A DNA stretch of 5,238 nt, taken from positions 1-5,238 of the forward strand of contig PWLK01000008.1 of NCBI GenBank assembly GCA_003560545.1, read 5' to 3'. Positions 1 through 4,873 of the stretch are shown piece by piece. A program made the position numbers and the translations under genes. The notes below the pieces were generated by a model that was given only the letters and a program-made list of their open reading frames with translations, had not been told where the DNA came from and did not search any database. The first letter of the stretch is position 1, and each line of letters starts with the position of its first letter. Origin of the DNA: Candidatus Woesearchaeota archaeon (GTDB taxonomy: Archaea; Nanobdellota; Nanobdellia; Woesearchaeales; 21-14-0-10-32-9).

Positions 1-440
1 TGGACAGGCTTGCCAGCGGCGCTTACTTCCTGGTTTTGTCTAACGACCAAAATAGGAGTGTTGAAAGGTTTATTGTTTCTGGCAGCAACAATTATTTTTC
101 AGGAGTTCCAAGCATGAACACATCTTTTAACCCTGTCCCGAAAGGGTTTGAGCACGATACATACTTCGTGTTGTCCAGGCCAGGGTACGATAGGAAGGAA
201 AAACAGGCAAGACTTAACGACAGGCATACATTCTTACTGGACAAGCAGAACGAAGTATACTTTAAGTCCAACGACACGCTTGATGTAAGAATTACAGGTG
301 GAGTGATTGACAAGTATTTTGTTGTGCCTGGAAAGATTAGTTCTCTTCCAAGCGGAGAATACACTTTATGGTATGATGGCTTAAGCAGCAGAACGGAAAT
401 AAAAAGTGATACAACCCTGCATATTGGAAGAAATGAATAA
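1..440 (+). CDS. 3' end of a gene for a beta-rich, probably surface-exposed protein (5' truncated by window edge)
   Basis: The frame is open from the first complete codon at position 3 to a TAA stop at 438-440, so about 145 C-terminal residues are visible. A TTG at 36 could start a 134-aa ORF, but it has no SD or promoter in front and the codons upstream read sensibly (DRLASGAYFLVLSND), so this is a truncated gene. The product has alternating hydrophobic/polar strands and no membrane span in the visible part. Two similar short motifs occur, L-A-S-G-A-Y-F-L near the start and L-P-S-G-E-Y-T-L near the end. Such L-x-S-G-x-Y segments are typical of the edge strands of Ig-like or fibronectin-like beta-sandwich domains in extracellular proteins. 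That family link is inference from the pattern only, and I do not recognise the protein. T is common on the coding strand here (20 of 60 bases in 301-360), unlike the operon downstream. The gene converges on the DUF4870 gene, with 21 bp between stop codons. Confidence 0.7.
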   Translation, partial: DRLASGAYFLVLSNDQNRSVERFIVSGSNNYFSGVPSMNTSFNPVPKGFEHDTYFVLSRPGYDRKEKQARLNDRHTFLLDKQNEVYFKSNDTLDVRITGGVIDKYFVVPGKISSLPSGEYTLWYDGLSSRTEIKSDTTLHIGRNE

Positions 441-457
441 AGAAAAACAAAAAAAAT
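441..457 (-). terminator. T-tract terminator of the DUF4870 gene
   Basis: Immediately after the TAA stop (464-462, minus strand), the minus strand reads a run of eight T, then G, then five T, within 441-457. Archaeal RNA polymerase commonly terminates at such oligo-T tracts without a hairpin. The plus strand has only a weaker T-rich stretch (457-463) for the converging gene. Confidence 0.55.
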
Positions 458-461
458 TGTT

Positions 462-806
462 TTATCTTATGAAAGGTATTTCTAACGGGTACTTGTAGAT
501 TTCTCCCTCGTAAGCCTTCACCGTCGCGATTATCTCAAATACTAATGCGAAAATACTTAGCGCTATGAGAAGCAGTATCCCTATGAACACGAATACCAGT
601 ACGAATGATACTATGTAGTATATCATCAGGCTTATCTGGAAGTTCAATGCGTGCTTCGCGTTGCCCATCACGTATTTGTTTTTCTTGTCTTGGTTTACAA
701 TGTATATTATTAGTGGCCCGATGAAGCCTGTGAAAATGCTTAGCAGATGTGGGAGCATCGCCATCACCTTGTCATCTGAAGATGGTTGTCTTGCTTTTTT
801 AGCCAT
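462..806 (-). CDS. DUF4870 (Tic20-like) small integral membrane protein
   Basis: This is a 114-aa membrane protein of the DUF4870 family, whose function is not established. The family hallmark is clear: an N-terminal M-L-P-H-L helix, then G-F-I-G-P-L-I-I-Y (residues 27-35), a charged loop K-K-N-K-Y-V, and the signature N-A-K-H-A-L-N-F-Q-I-S (49-59). A long hydrophobic stretch follows (about 56-97, two spans) and the protein ends in Y-K-Y-P-L-E-I-P-F-I-R, also typical. About three membrane segments are expected (16-38, 56-78, 78-97). I chose the ATG at 806 rather than the in-frame ATG at 845. A strong SD (GGAGG, minus strand 816-812) sits 5 nt before 806, and the TATA box at 862-871 would start transcription near 840, inside the longer ORF. 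The gene is monocistronic, with its own promoter and an oligo-T terminator. Confidence 0.9.
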   Translation of the reverse strand: MAKKARQPSSDDKVMAMLPHLLSIFTGFIGPLIIYIVNQDKKNKYVMGNAKHALNFQISLMIYYIVSFVLVFVFIGILLLIALSIFALVFEIIATVKAYEGEIYKYPLEIPFIR

Positions 807-811
807 TTTTT

Positions 812-816
812 CCTCC
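812..816 (-). promoter_or_regulatory. Shine-Dalgarno site setting the DUF4870 start
   Basis: The minus strand reads GGAGG followed by five A and then ATG. This near-perfect anti-16S match decides for the start at 806 over the upstream in-frame ATG at 845. Confidence 0.8.
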
Positions 817-861
817 AAAAAACTTTTTTTGATTAATCCATTCAAAGAACACGTTTCAGGC

Positions 862-871
862 TTTTAAATAT
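862..871 (-). promoter_or_regulatory. TATA box for the DUF4870 gene
   Basis: The minus strand reads ATATTTAAAA here, matching the archaeal TATA consensus. A start about 25 nt downstream (near 840) would give a 5' leader of about 30 nt containing the GGAGG site. The box lies in the 8-17 bp just past the stop codon of the neighbouring minus-strand gene. Confidence 0.65.
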
Positions 872-878
872 TGTGGAA

Positions 879-1274
879 TTACCAGGTTTTCCGTGCAACC
901 CCTGAATCATAGTGAGGCAGCTCTTCTTCATCTATCTGCCTTATTTTATATGAATTTGTTTTTCTCGCATCGCTTACTTCCACCATCGTCCTGGAAAGGT
1001 GCTCGTTGCCCTTATATTTTATCAGGTCAGGAATTACATTCGTTACGTCTATTTCGTATCCATGGTTTTTAATTGTTACACTGCCTGCACTTGCAAGCCT
1101 TTCTTCTATGGTTCCCTGAGGAGCCTGGAACCCTAAGCTGTTTAAGTGGGATAAGCGTATTAGTGTTGTTTCAAGAACTTCCATGCCTGGCGGAACATAT
1201 TTCTTTCTCCCGGAAGAATCCCTGAACTTGTTGTACAAGTCGGTGGCAGTATTATATGTTTTGCTTGGGTGCAT
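879..1274 (-). CDS. Hypothetical protein, 131 aa, unrecognised
   Basis: I do not recognise this protein. It is soluble-looking, with no signal peptide, membrane span, cysteine cluster or obvious nucleotide-binding motif. The N-terminal part (1-60) is basic and likely helical (T-A-T-D-L-Y-N-K-F-R; then V-L-E-T-T-L-I-R-L-S-H-L). The middle (60-100) alternates short strands (S-V-T-I-K-N-H-G-Y-E-I-D-V) with a likely helix. The C-terminus is acidic then basic (I-D-E-E-E-L-P-H-Y), ending A-R-K-T-W. The ATG at 1274 is supported by a minus-strand TATA box at 1301-1310, which predicts transcription starting only a few nt before the ATG. No SD is visible, consistent with leaderless translation. Codon use is mixed, including T-ending codons, and looks like native coding sequence. 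It points away from the winged-helix gene and shares its upstream region. Confidence 0.75.
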   Translation of the reverse strand: MHPSKTYNTATDLYNKFRDSSGRKKYVPPGMEVLETTLIRLSHLNSLGFQAPQGTIEERLASAGSVTIKNHGYEIDVTNVIPDLIKYKGNEHLSRTMVEVSDARKTNSYKIRQIDEEELPHYDSGVARKTW

Positions 1275-1300
1275 GTCTTGTTCTTATTATTGGAATAAGT

Positions 1301-1310
1301 AGTATATAAA
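1301..1310 (-). promoter_or_regulatory. TATA box for the 131-aa hypothetical gene
   Basis: The minus strand reads TTTATATACT, preceded upstream by an A-rich tract (1313-1332 on the plus strand is T-rich). Start codon 1274 lies 27 nt downstream of the box, so the mRNA should be leaderless or nearly so. Confidence 0.7.
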
Positions 1311-1352
1311 TCTATTTTTTTGTGTTTTTTTATTGCTTCCTAAAAAAAGAAA

Positions 1353-1364
1353 AGTATATAAATA
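1353..1364 (+). promoter_or_regulatory. TATA box upstream of the winged-helix gene
   Basis: AGTATATAAATA with a purine-rich AAAAAAAGAAA immediately upstream, which fits a BRE plus TATA arrangement. The expected transcription start is near 1385-1392. This leaves a leader of about 75 nt before the ATG at 1466, long for this window and occupied by inverted repeats. The promoter is divergent from the one at 1301-1310, about 45 bp apart. Confidence 0.7.
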
Positions 1365-1392
1365 TGCGTGTATCTCCTAAAATAGTTATCTG

Positions 1393-1437
1393 GCGAAATA
1401 TGTGATGCAAGCATACATATTACATTATGTGTTTCGC
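1393..1437 (+). repeat. Nested inverted repeats in the leader of the winged-helix gene
   Basis: Outer arms are GCGAAA (1393-1398) and TTTCGC (1432-1437). Nested inside are TATGT-g-ATGC / GCAT-ACATA (1399-1419, a near-perfect palindrome with one bulged G and an AA centre) and ACAT-T-ATGT (1422-1430). The element begins at or just after the expected transcription start. It could be a repressor operator, plausibly for the winged-helix protein itself, or a structured mRNA leader. The symmetry is seen directly; the role is inference. Confidence 0.55.
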
Positions 1438-1449
1438 AAAATAATGGTT

Positions 1450-1457
1450 GGGGGTTG
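1450..1457 (+). promoter_or_regulatory. Probable ribosome binding site of the winged-helix gene
   Basis: GGGGGTTG lies 8 nt before the ATG at 1466 and partly matches the archaeal consensus GGAGGTGA. It favours 1466 over the in-frame TTG at 1448, which would put the G-run inside the coding region. Confidence 0.5.
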
Positions 1458-1465
1458 TTTTATCG

Positions 1466-1735
1466 ATGAGGAATAAAAAAATATTCAACACGTTTTTCAG
1501 GGAAAAACCTGCCATGATGCTAGTTCTCCTCCACAACAGCAACAACGAAGTATACGCCTCATCACTCGCAAAACAAGTAGACTGCACGTACAGCCACGTC
1601 GTAAAAATCCTACAAGAAATGGAAAGATCAGGACTAGTAGCATTCAAAAAACAAGGCAGACTAAAAATCCTAACACTCACAGGAAAAGGCAAAGACGTTG
1701 CAAAAAACATAGATTCTATAAGAACCACATTATAA
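1466..1735 (+). CDS. Small winged helix-turn-helix DNA-binding protein (MarR/ArsR-like fold)
   Basis: This 89-aa protein is almost entirely one winged-helix domain. A first helix (15-24, A-M-M-L-V-L-L-H-N) is followed by a short strand and the HTH. Helix 2 is S-S-L-A-K-Q-V (32-38) and the recognition helix is T-Y-S-H-V-V-K-I-L-Q-E-M-E-R-S-G (41-56). The wing is L-V-A-F-K-K-Q-G-R-L-K-I-L-T-L-T (57-72), and the ending is T-G-K-G-K-D-V-A-K-N-I. The V-x-K-I-L-Q-E-M-E-R-S-G-L-V pattern is characteristic of archaeal transcriptional regulators of this size, including those on mobile elements. A dimeric DNA-binding regulator is the likely role. Its own leader carries inverted repeats and the spacer after its stop carries tandem CCGG-AAA repeats, both candidate binding sites. 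Coding-strand T is depleted from about 1540 onward. The in-frame TTG at 1448 would add six residues. The frame stays open for 29 codons beyond the TAA (see findings). Confidence 0.85.
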   Translation: MRNKKIFNTFFREKPAMMLVLLHNSNNEVYASSLAKQVDCTYSHVVKILQEMERSGLVAFKKQGRLKILTLTGKGKDVAKNIDSIRTTL

Positions 1736-1736
1736 T

Positions 1737-1792
1737 CCGGGAAAAACACTTCTAAAACCGGAAAACATACGGAAAACACTCCGGAAGAGATA
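1737..1792 (+). repeat. Four short tandem CCGG-AAA-type repeats (iteron-like)
   Basis: Copies begin at 1737 (CCGGGAAAAACACT), 1758 (CCGGAAAACATA), 1769 (ACGGAAAACACT) and 1781 (CCGGAAGAGATA). Spacings are 21, 11 and 12 bp, close to whole turns of the helix, so the sites would face the same side of the DNA. They start 2 bp after the winged-helix stop codon and run into a possible TATA element at 1790-1797. A cooperative regulator binding array for the downstream operon is plausible. The caveat is that an A-rich sequence with a coding-like frame could produce similar repeats by chance. Confidence 0.5.
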
Positions 1793-1799
1793 TTAAAAC
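1789..1799 (+). promoter_or_regulatory. Possible TATA box for the LysM-deacetylase operon
   Basis: GATATTAAAAC, preceded by purine-rich CGGAAGA as a BRE-like element. Transcription would start near 1820-1825, giving a leader of about 90 nt that opens with the hairpin at 1821-1838. It is a weaker match than the other TATA boxes here, and the operon might instead be read through from the promoter at 1353. Confidence 0.35.
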
Positions 1800-1810
1800 A
1801 AATTCTAACA

Positions 1811-1838
1811 CTAAGGCTTAGGTAATAAAAAAATTACC
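1811..1838 (+). repeat. Palindrome and hairpin in the operon leader
   Basis: GGTAAT (1821-1826) and ATTACC (1833-1838) form a perfect 6-bp stem around six A. It directly abuts the palindrome CTAAG-g-CTTAG (1811-1821). No T-run follows on the plus strand, so it is not a typical terminator for the winged-helix gene. An operator, a 5'-end mRNA-stabilising hairpin or chance are the alternatives. Confidence 0.45.
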
Positions 1839-1900
1839 AAACGAAACACTAACCAGGCTAAAAGTAGGAACCGCGGCAAGATACCCTAAACAAATACTTA

Positions 1901-1904
1901 GAGG
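1901..1904 (+). promoter_or_regulatory. Shine-Dalgarno site of the LysM protein gene
   Basis: GAGG (within AGAGGAAA) lies 6 nt before the ATG at 1911 and supports that start. Confidence 0.65.
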
Positions 1905-1910
1905 AAAAAA

Positions 1911-2951
1911 ATGGACAAACAACAACAAAAACCAGAAGTCTCAAAAAAATCAAAAACAATATTTATAGCCACCATCACAGGACTAATAGGGTACATAGGA
2001 ATAAAAGAAGGATACAAAAGAACCCGAAAAGCACTATTCGGAGACCCAGAAAACCCTTGGAGAAAAGCCCTGTTCTACACAGCCGTAGCCGGAACAATCA
2101 TAGCCCACAAATACGGCGACGAAATAAAAGAAAGCTACCACAACTTCATGGACCGAACAGAAACAATCATAGAAAAAAGAACAGACAAAAGAGTAGAAAA
2201 ACTAAGAAACAAACTGGAAGAACAATACAACATAACAAAATCACTAGAAGAAGCAAATGAACTAATGCGAGAAGGAAAACAACAACTAAGAACCGAAAAC
2301 TCCAATTTACGGAACGAAAACCAAAATCTTGAGCAAAAAATAAGTGTGTACCAAACACGTATAAGAGAACACGAAATACGGGAAGAAGAAAGAAACCACC
2401 TTGTAAACTACACACAAAGAAACATAACAAAAGAACCAAGAAACACACCAACAAAACAAAACAGAACTGAACCAAAAAAAGAAGAAAGCAAAGGCATACT
2501 AAGAAATATAACCAACGGAATAACAAACATATTCACAAGAGACAACGAACAAGAAACCAAAACAGACAAATGGTACATAGTAAGGCCTGGTGAAACACTA
2601 TCAGGAATAGCACAAAACTTCTACGGAGACATAAACCTGTTCAACGAACTAGCAAGACACAACAACATAAGAAACCCCTCTGATATCGCCGTAGGCACTC
2701 CGATAAGAATGCTGCCAGGCAGAGCTCTGAAAACAAATGACAACATACAGACAGGAACCATACCCAGTTATGCAACAGTAAGAAGAGGGGAATCATTAGC
2801 AGATGTCGTGGTAAGAGAAGGCCTTGCAAGGCCAAATAATTCTAGGGCAAAAGCACAGGAAATACTTAACTACAACATAAACGAACTAGGATACAGACCA
2901 ATCAATATGAGAGAATCAAGAATTAGAGAATCAGTAATATACTTAAAATGA
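1911..2951 (+). CDS. Membrane-anchored coiled-coil protein with C-terminal LysM domain(s)
   Basis: The 346-aa protein has a basic N-terminus, a hydrophobic span at about 15-32, a strongly basic loop (32-52, K-E-G-Y-K-R-T-R-K...R-K) and a second span (about 53-67). A long charged helix, likely a coiled coil (about 71-165), is followed by a Lys/Asn/Thr-rich linker (166-220). A clear LysM domain occupies 221-269 (W-Y-I-V-R-P-G-E-T-L-S-G-I-A, then L-F-N-E-L-A-R-H-N, then V-G-T-P-I-R-M-L-P). Residues 287-345 look like a divergent second LysM (Y-A-T-V-R-R-G-E-S-L-A-D-V-V, then E-I-L-N-Y-N). LysM domains bind N-acetylglucosamine-containing glycans in well-studied families. By the positive-inside rule the basic loop is cytoplasmic, placing the coil and LysM outside; this is inference. 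Six N-x-S/T sequons occur, four of them within 166-201, compatible with archaeal N-glycosylation. Its stop overlaps the next start (ATGA). A-rich, ATA/CTA/AGA-heavy codon use marks most of it. Confidence 0.85.
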   Translation: MDKQQQKPEVSKKSKTIFIATITGLIGYIGIKEGYKRTRKALFGDPENPWRKALFYTAVAGTIIAHKYGDEIKESYHNFMDRTETIIEKRTDKRVEKLRNKLEEQYNITKSLEEANELMREGKQQLRTENSNLRNENQNLEQKISVYQTRIREHEIREEERNHLVNYTQRNITKEPRNTPTKQNRTEPKKEESKGILRNITNGITNIFTRDNEQETKTDKWYIVRPGETLSGIAQNFYGDINLFNELARHNNIRNPSDIAVGTPIRMLPGRALKTNDNIQTGTIPSYATVRRGESLADVVVREGLARPNNSRAKAQEILNYNINELGYRPINMRESRIRESVIYLK

Positions 2952-3697
2952 TAAAAATGGGAATAGCAAACTACTTCAAGGAAACACTGGGAAAAGCGAA
3001 GGAATTCGCAACAGGCCTAGACAGCATAACAATGAATGCGTACAACGACGCAATAATACTAGAAAAAAGAGTTGAAAACCTAGGAAAAAAAACAGTAAGA
3101 GAACTATGGACTAACTACAGGAAAGAATTAGCAAGCACAGGGGAACACGGATTTAACTCCCTAAACAGATTTCTAAACGACACATACGACTTATACGAAA
3201 AAGTATTCCAAGGATACAACAATAACAGCCAGCAAAAAAAAGTACGACAAAACACAACACCTACTAACACAACAATAGACCACAAACTAAAGGAAGAAAC
3301 GGGTAAAGGACTTGAAAGCATAACCGACAAAACACCTGTGCAACATAAAAACAAAACTCAATATGCTCCGGTAAACACGAATTATACAACTAGCATAAAC
3401 AATGTGATAAATAAATACGATGGAAACATAAAGGATATCGCGGAAACACTGAGCGGAAAGAAAAACTATGATGTGCAGGATGAGAAGAAAAAAGCATGGA
3501 AATGGACTGACAGAATAAAAATCCTAGAAGAACAATACAAAACCAGGAACTTCACAGAAGAAGAAAAGAAAGGCCTGGAAGAACTAAAAGACACTCTTAA
3601 GAAAAACAAGTACTTAAGGTATAAGAAAAAAGAGGAATACAACCGCGTAAGAGAACTGCTTGAAGAGCTCACAGGTGGTAACAATGGACCGCCTTGA
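2948..3697 (+). CDS. Charged, helix-rich protein of unknown function, second gene of the LysM-deacetylase operon
   Basis: I do not recognise this 249-aa protein. The N-terminal 90 residues look helical and moderately hydrophobic. A low-complexity Asn/Thr/Gln/Lys linker (about 90-150, with N-N-N-S-Q-Q and N-T-T-P-T-N-T-T) separates them from a highly charged helical C-terminus (175-241, E-E-E-K-K-G-L-E-E-L-K, K-K-K-E-E-Y-N-R-V-R-E-L-L-E-E-L), probably a coiled coil, ending G-G-N-N-G-P-P. There is no signal peptide or clear membrane span, although seven N-x-S/T sequons are present (from N77 to N201). The ATG at 2948 overlaps the LysM stop as ATGA, suggesting translational coupling. An in-frame ATG at 2957 is an alternative, and neither has a strong SD. 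The 3' end overlaps the deacetylase start by 14 bp. A structural partner or scaffold for the flanking surface proteins is possible but unproven. Confidence 0.8.
   Translation: MIKMGIANYFKETLGKAKEFATGLDSITMNAYNDAIILEKRVENLGKKTVRELWTNYRKELASTGEHGFNSLNRFLNDTYDLYEKVFQGYNNNSQQKKVRQNTTPTNTTIDHKLKEETGKGLESITDKTPVQHKNKTQYAPVNTNYTTSINNVINKYDGNIKDIAETLSGKKNYDVQDEKKKAWKWTDRIKILEEQYKTRNFTEEEKKGLEELKDTLKKNKYLRYKKKEEYNRVRELLEELTGGNNGPP
3673..3679 (+). promoter_or_regulatory. Shine-Dalgarno site of the deacetylase gene
   Basis: AGGTGGT lies 4 nt before the ATG at 3684, inside the 3' end of the preceding gene. It selects ATG 3684 over the in-frame TTG at 3660. Confidence 0.65.
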
Positions 3698-4841
3698 AGA
3701 ACAGCTCGTATATAACGGATTACCTAAGAACGCATGGAACAAATTCGCAGACGAATACGCAGAAGGATTATTTGAAAAAAGAAAAAAAACAAAGCTCCTC
3801 CCCTACGCCCTTTTGTCAATCGCACTGGCAGCACCTAGCCAAATACAAGCGCCTGAAAAAAACCTGGAGTACGAAATAGCAACGAGCACCACTGTAGAAA
3901 AACAGATTCCGCTTCCCTCCAGGGAGGAGCGAAAAGACAACTTGTTCTTAAACTATAATTTAGAAGACTTAGAGCAAAGAATAAACACAAAGCAAATCCC
4001 CGTACTCATGTTTCACGAAATAGGCAAGCCGGAAAACAGGTACAGGGTAAGCCCAAGCAACTTCAGAGGCATATTGGATGATTTGAGGCATGACAATTAT
4101 TTCCTTGTAACACTTGAAGAATTCAAAAAAGGCGATTTCTCAAGAGTGCCCGTGGGAAGAAAGCCTTTGCTTCTTACTTTTGATGATGCAAGCAAAGGAC
4201 AATTCGAATACATTCCTGGAACAAGAGAAATTGACCCGAATAGCGCAATAGGAATACTGGAAGACTACAAGGCCAAACACCCTGACTTCGGAAGCGGAGC
4301 TGTTTTTTTTATAAGCTACTCTGAAGACGACCATAAATTCCGAAAGCCATTCGTGCAGGACGGCAAGGCACAGGATAAACTGGAATTCCTTCTTGAAAAC
4401 GAGTACGATATAGGGTGGCACGCGCCTTACCATAACAATAATACTAACGCTACAAGGCAAGACATAGCAAACCAGGTATTCAAGCTAAACGCCTTCCTGT
4501 ACTACAACACCAAAGGAAGGATAGAAGAACAAAGCGTAAAGAGCTACGCACACCCGTTTGGGGCAGTGCCAAGAAACTATGATGCGATGAATGAATTAAA
4601 AGAAAACTTTGACTTAATATTTAATGCGTGGGGAGGAAAGTCCAAACACCCATTAAGCGAGAACTTCGATGTGAGCAGTATCCCGAGGATAGAGATGCAT
4701 ACAAACAACACCAACCTTGTACTGGGAAAACAGAATGCTTACAAGGTGGAGAGCGGGGACAGGTTCTTCTACAAAGCGCTCAACGAAGATATATATCCTC
4801 ATATCGAAAAAATTCCTGTGCATTCAGCGAAGCCTGAGTAG
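3684..4841 (+). CDS. Polysaccharide deacetylase-like protein (NodB/CE4 fold), signal-anchored
   Basis: The 385-aa product belongs to the NodB-homology (CE4) deacetylases, metal-dependent enzymes that remove N-acetyl groups from sugars such as GlcNAc. Visible landmarks are I-P-V-L-M-F-H-E-I-G (105-114), motif 1 T-F-D-D (165-168, catalytic base and first metal ligand), motif 2 H-A-P-Y-H (246-250, both metal-binding His kept) and a motif-3-like H-P-F-G (290-293). The P-R-I-E near 334-337 suits the C-terminal part of the fold. Deviations are Ala for Gly after T-F-D-D, Ala for Ser/Thr in H-[ST]-x-x-H, no Arg before motif 3, and about 78 residues between motifs 1 and 2. The N-terminus has a polar stretch (1-30), a basic cluster E-K-R-K-K-T-K and a short hydrophobic segment (38-50) with I-Q-A at 54-56: a signal peptide or anchor. 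It is the last gene of the operon, and coding-strand T rises to normal in the catalytic part. Confidence 0.87.
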   Translation: MDRLEEQLVYNGLPKNAWNKFADEYAEGLFEKRKKTKLLPYALLSIALAAPSQIQAPEKNLEYEIATSTTVEKQIPLPSREERKDNLFLNYNLEDLEQRINTKQIPVLMFHEIGKPENRYRVSPSNFRGILDDLRHDNYFLVTLEEFKKGDFSRVPVGRKPLLLTFDDASKGQFEYIPGTREIDPNSAIGILEDYKAKHPDFGSGAVFFISYSEDDHKFRKPFVQDGKAQDKLEFLLENEYDIGWHAPYHNNNTNATRQDIANQVFKLNAFLYYNTKGRIEEQSVKSYAHPFGAVPRNYDAMNELKENFDLIFNAWGGKSKHPLSENFDVSSIPRIEMHTNNTNLVLGKQNAYKVESGDRFFYKALNEDIYPHIEKIPVHSAKPE

Positions 4842-4850
4842 TTTTAAATA
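4842..4850 (+). promoter_or_regulatory. TATA box of the zinc-ribbon gene
   Basis: TTTTAAATA starts directly after the deacetylase stop codon. The ATG at 4874 lies 24-32 nt downstream, so the transcript should start at or next to the start codon. No SD is present between them, fitting a leaderless mRNA. Confidence 0.75.
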
Positions 4851-4873
4851 AAACCTTTCATTACCCTTTCTCA

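Noticed and set aside
36..440. Complete 134-aa gene starting at TTG 36
   Set aside because: The frame is open and protein-like upstream to the window edge, and no RBS or TATA box precedes the TTG, so it was annotated as a truncated gene.
807..845. 13-residue N-terminal extension of the DUF4870 protein
   Set aside because: The strong GGAGG site lies inside the extension, and the TATA box predicts transcription starting at about 840, downstream of that ATG.
1313..1332. T-rich tract between the divergent promoters as a terminator
   Set aside because: It lies upstream of both promoters' transcripts and no gene ends there. It more likely serves as A-rich BRE or upstream sequence for the minus-strand promoter.
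1420..1779. 119-aa minus-strand ORF opposite the winged-helix gene
   Set aside because: The plus-strand frame encodes a clear winged-helix domain with an RBS and TATA box, and the minus-strand translation shows no domain.
2057..2260. 67-aa plus-strand ORF, very Arg/Lys/Asn-rich
   Set aside because: It is an out-of-frame reading of the LysM gene. T-poor DNA leaves all plus-strand frames open, and the residue bias follows from that.
2167..2526. Minus-strand ORF rich in Leu, Phe, Val and Cys, looking like a membrane protein
   Set aside because: It is antisense to the A-rich coiled-coil region of the LysM gene. Lys/Asn/Gln codons reversed give Phe/Leu/Val, and no promoter or SD is present. The minus-strand ORFs at 2641-2835, 3115-3354 and 3466-3684 are rejected for the same reason.
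4140..4460. 106-aa minus-strand ORF
   Set aside because: It is antisense to the conserved deacetylase motifs, with no start signals.
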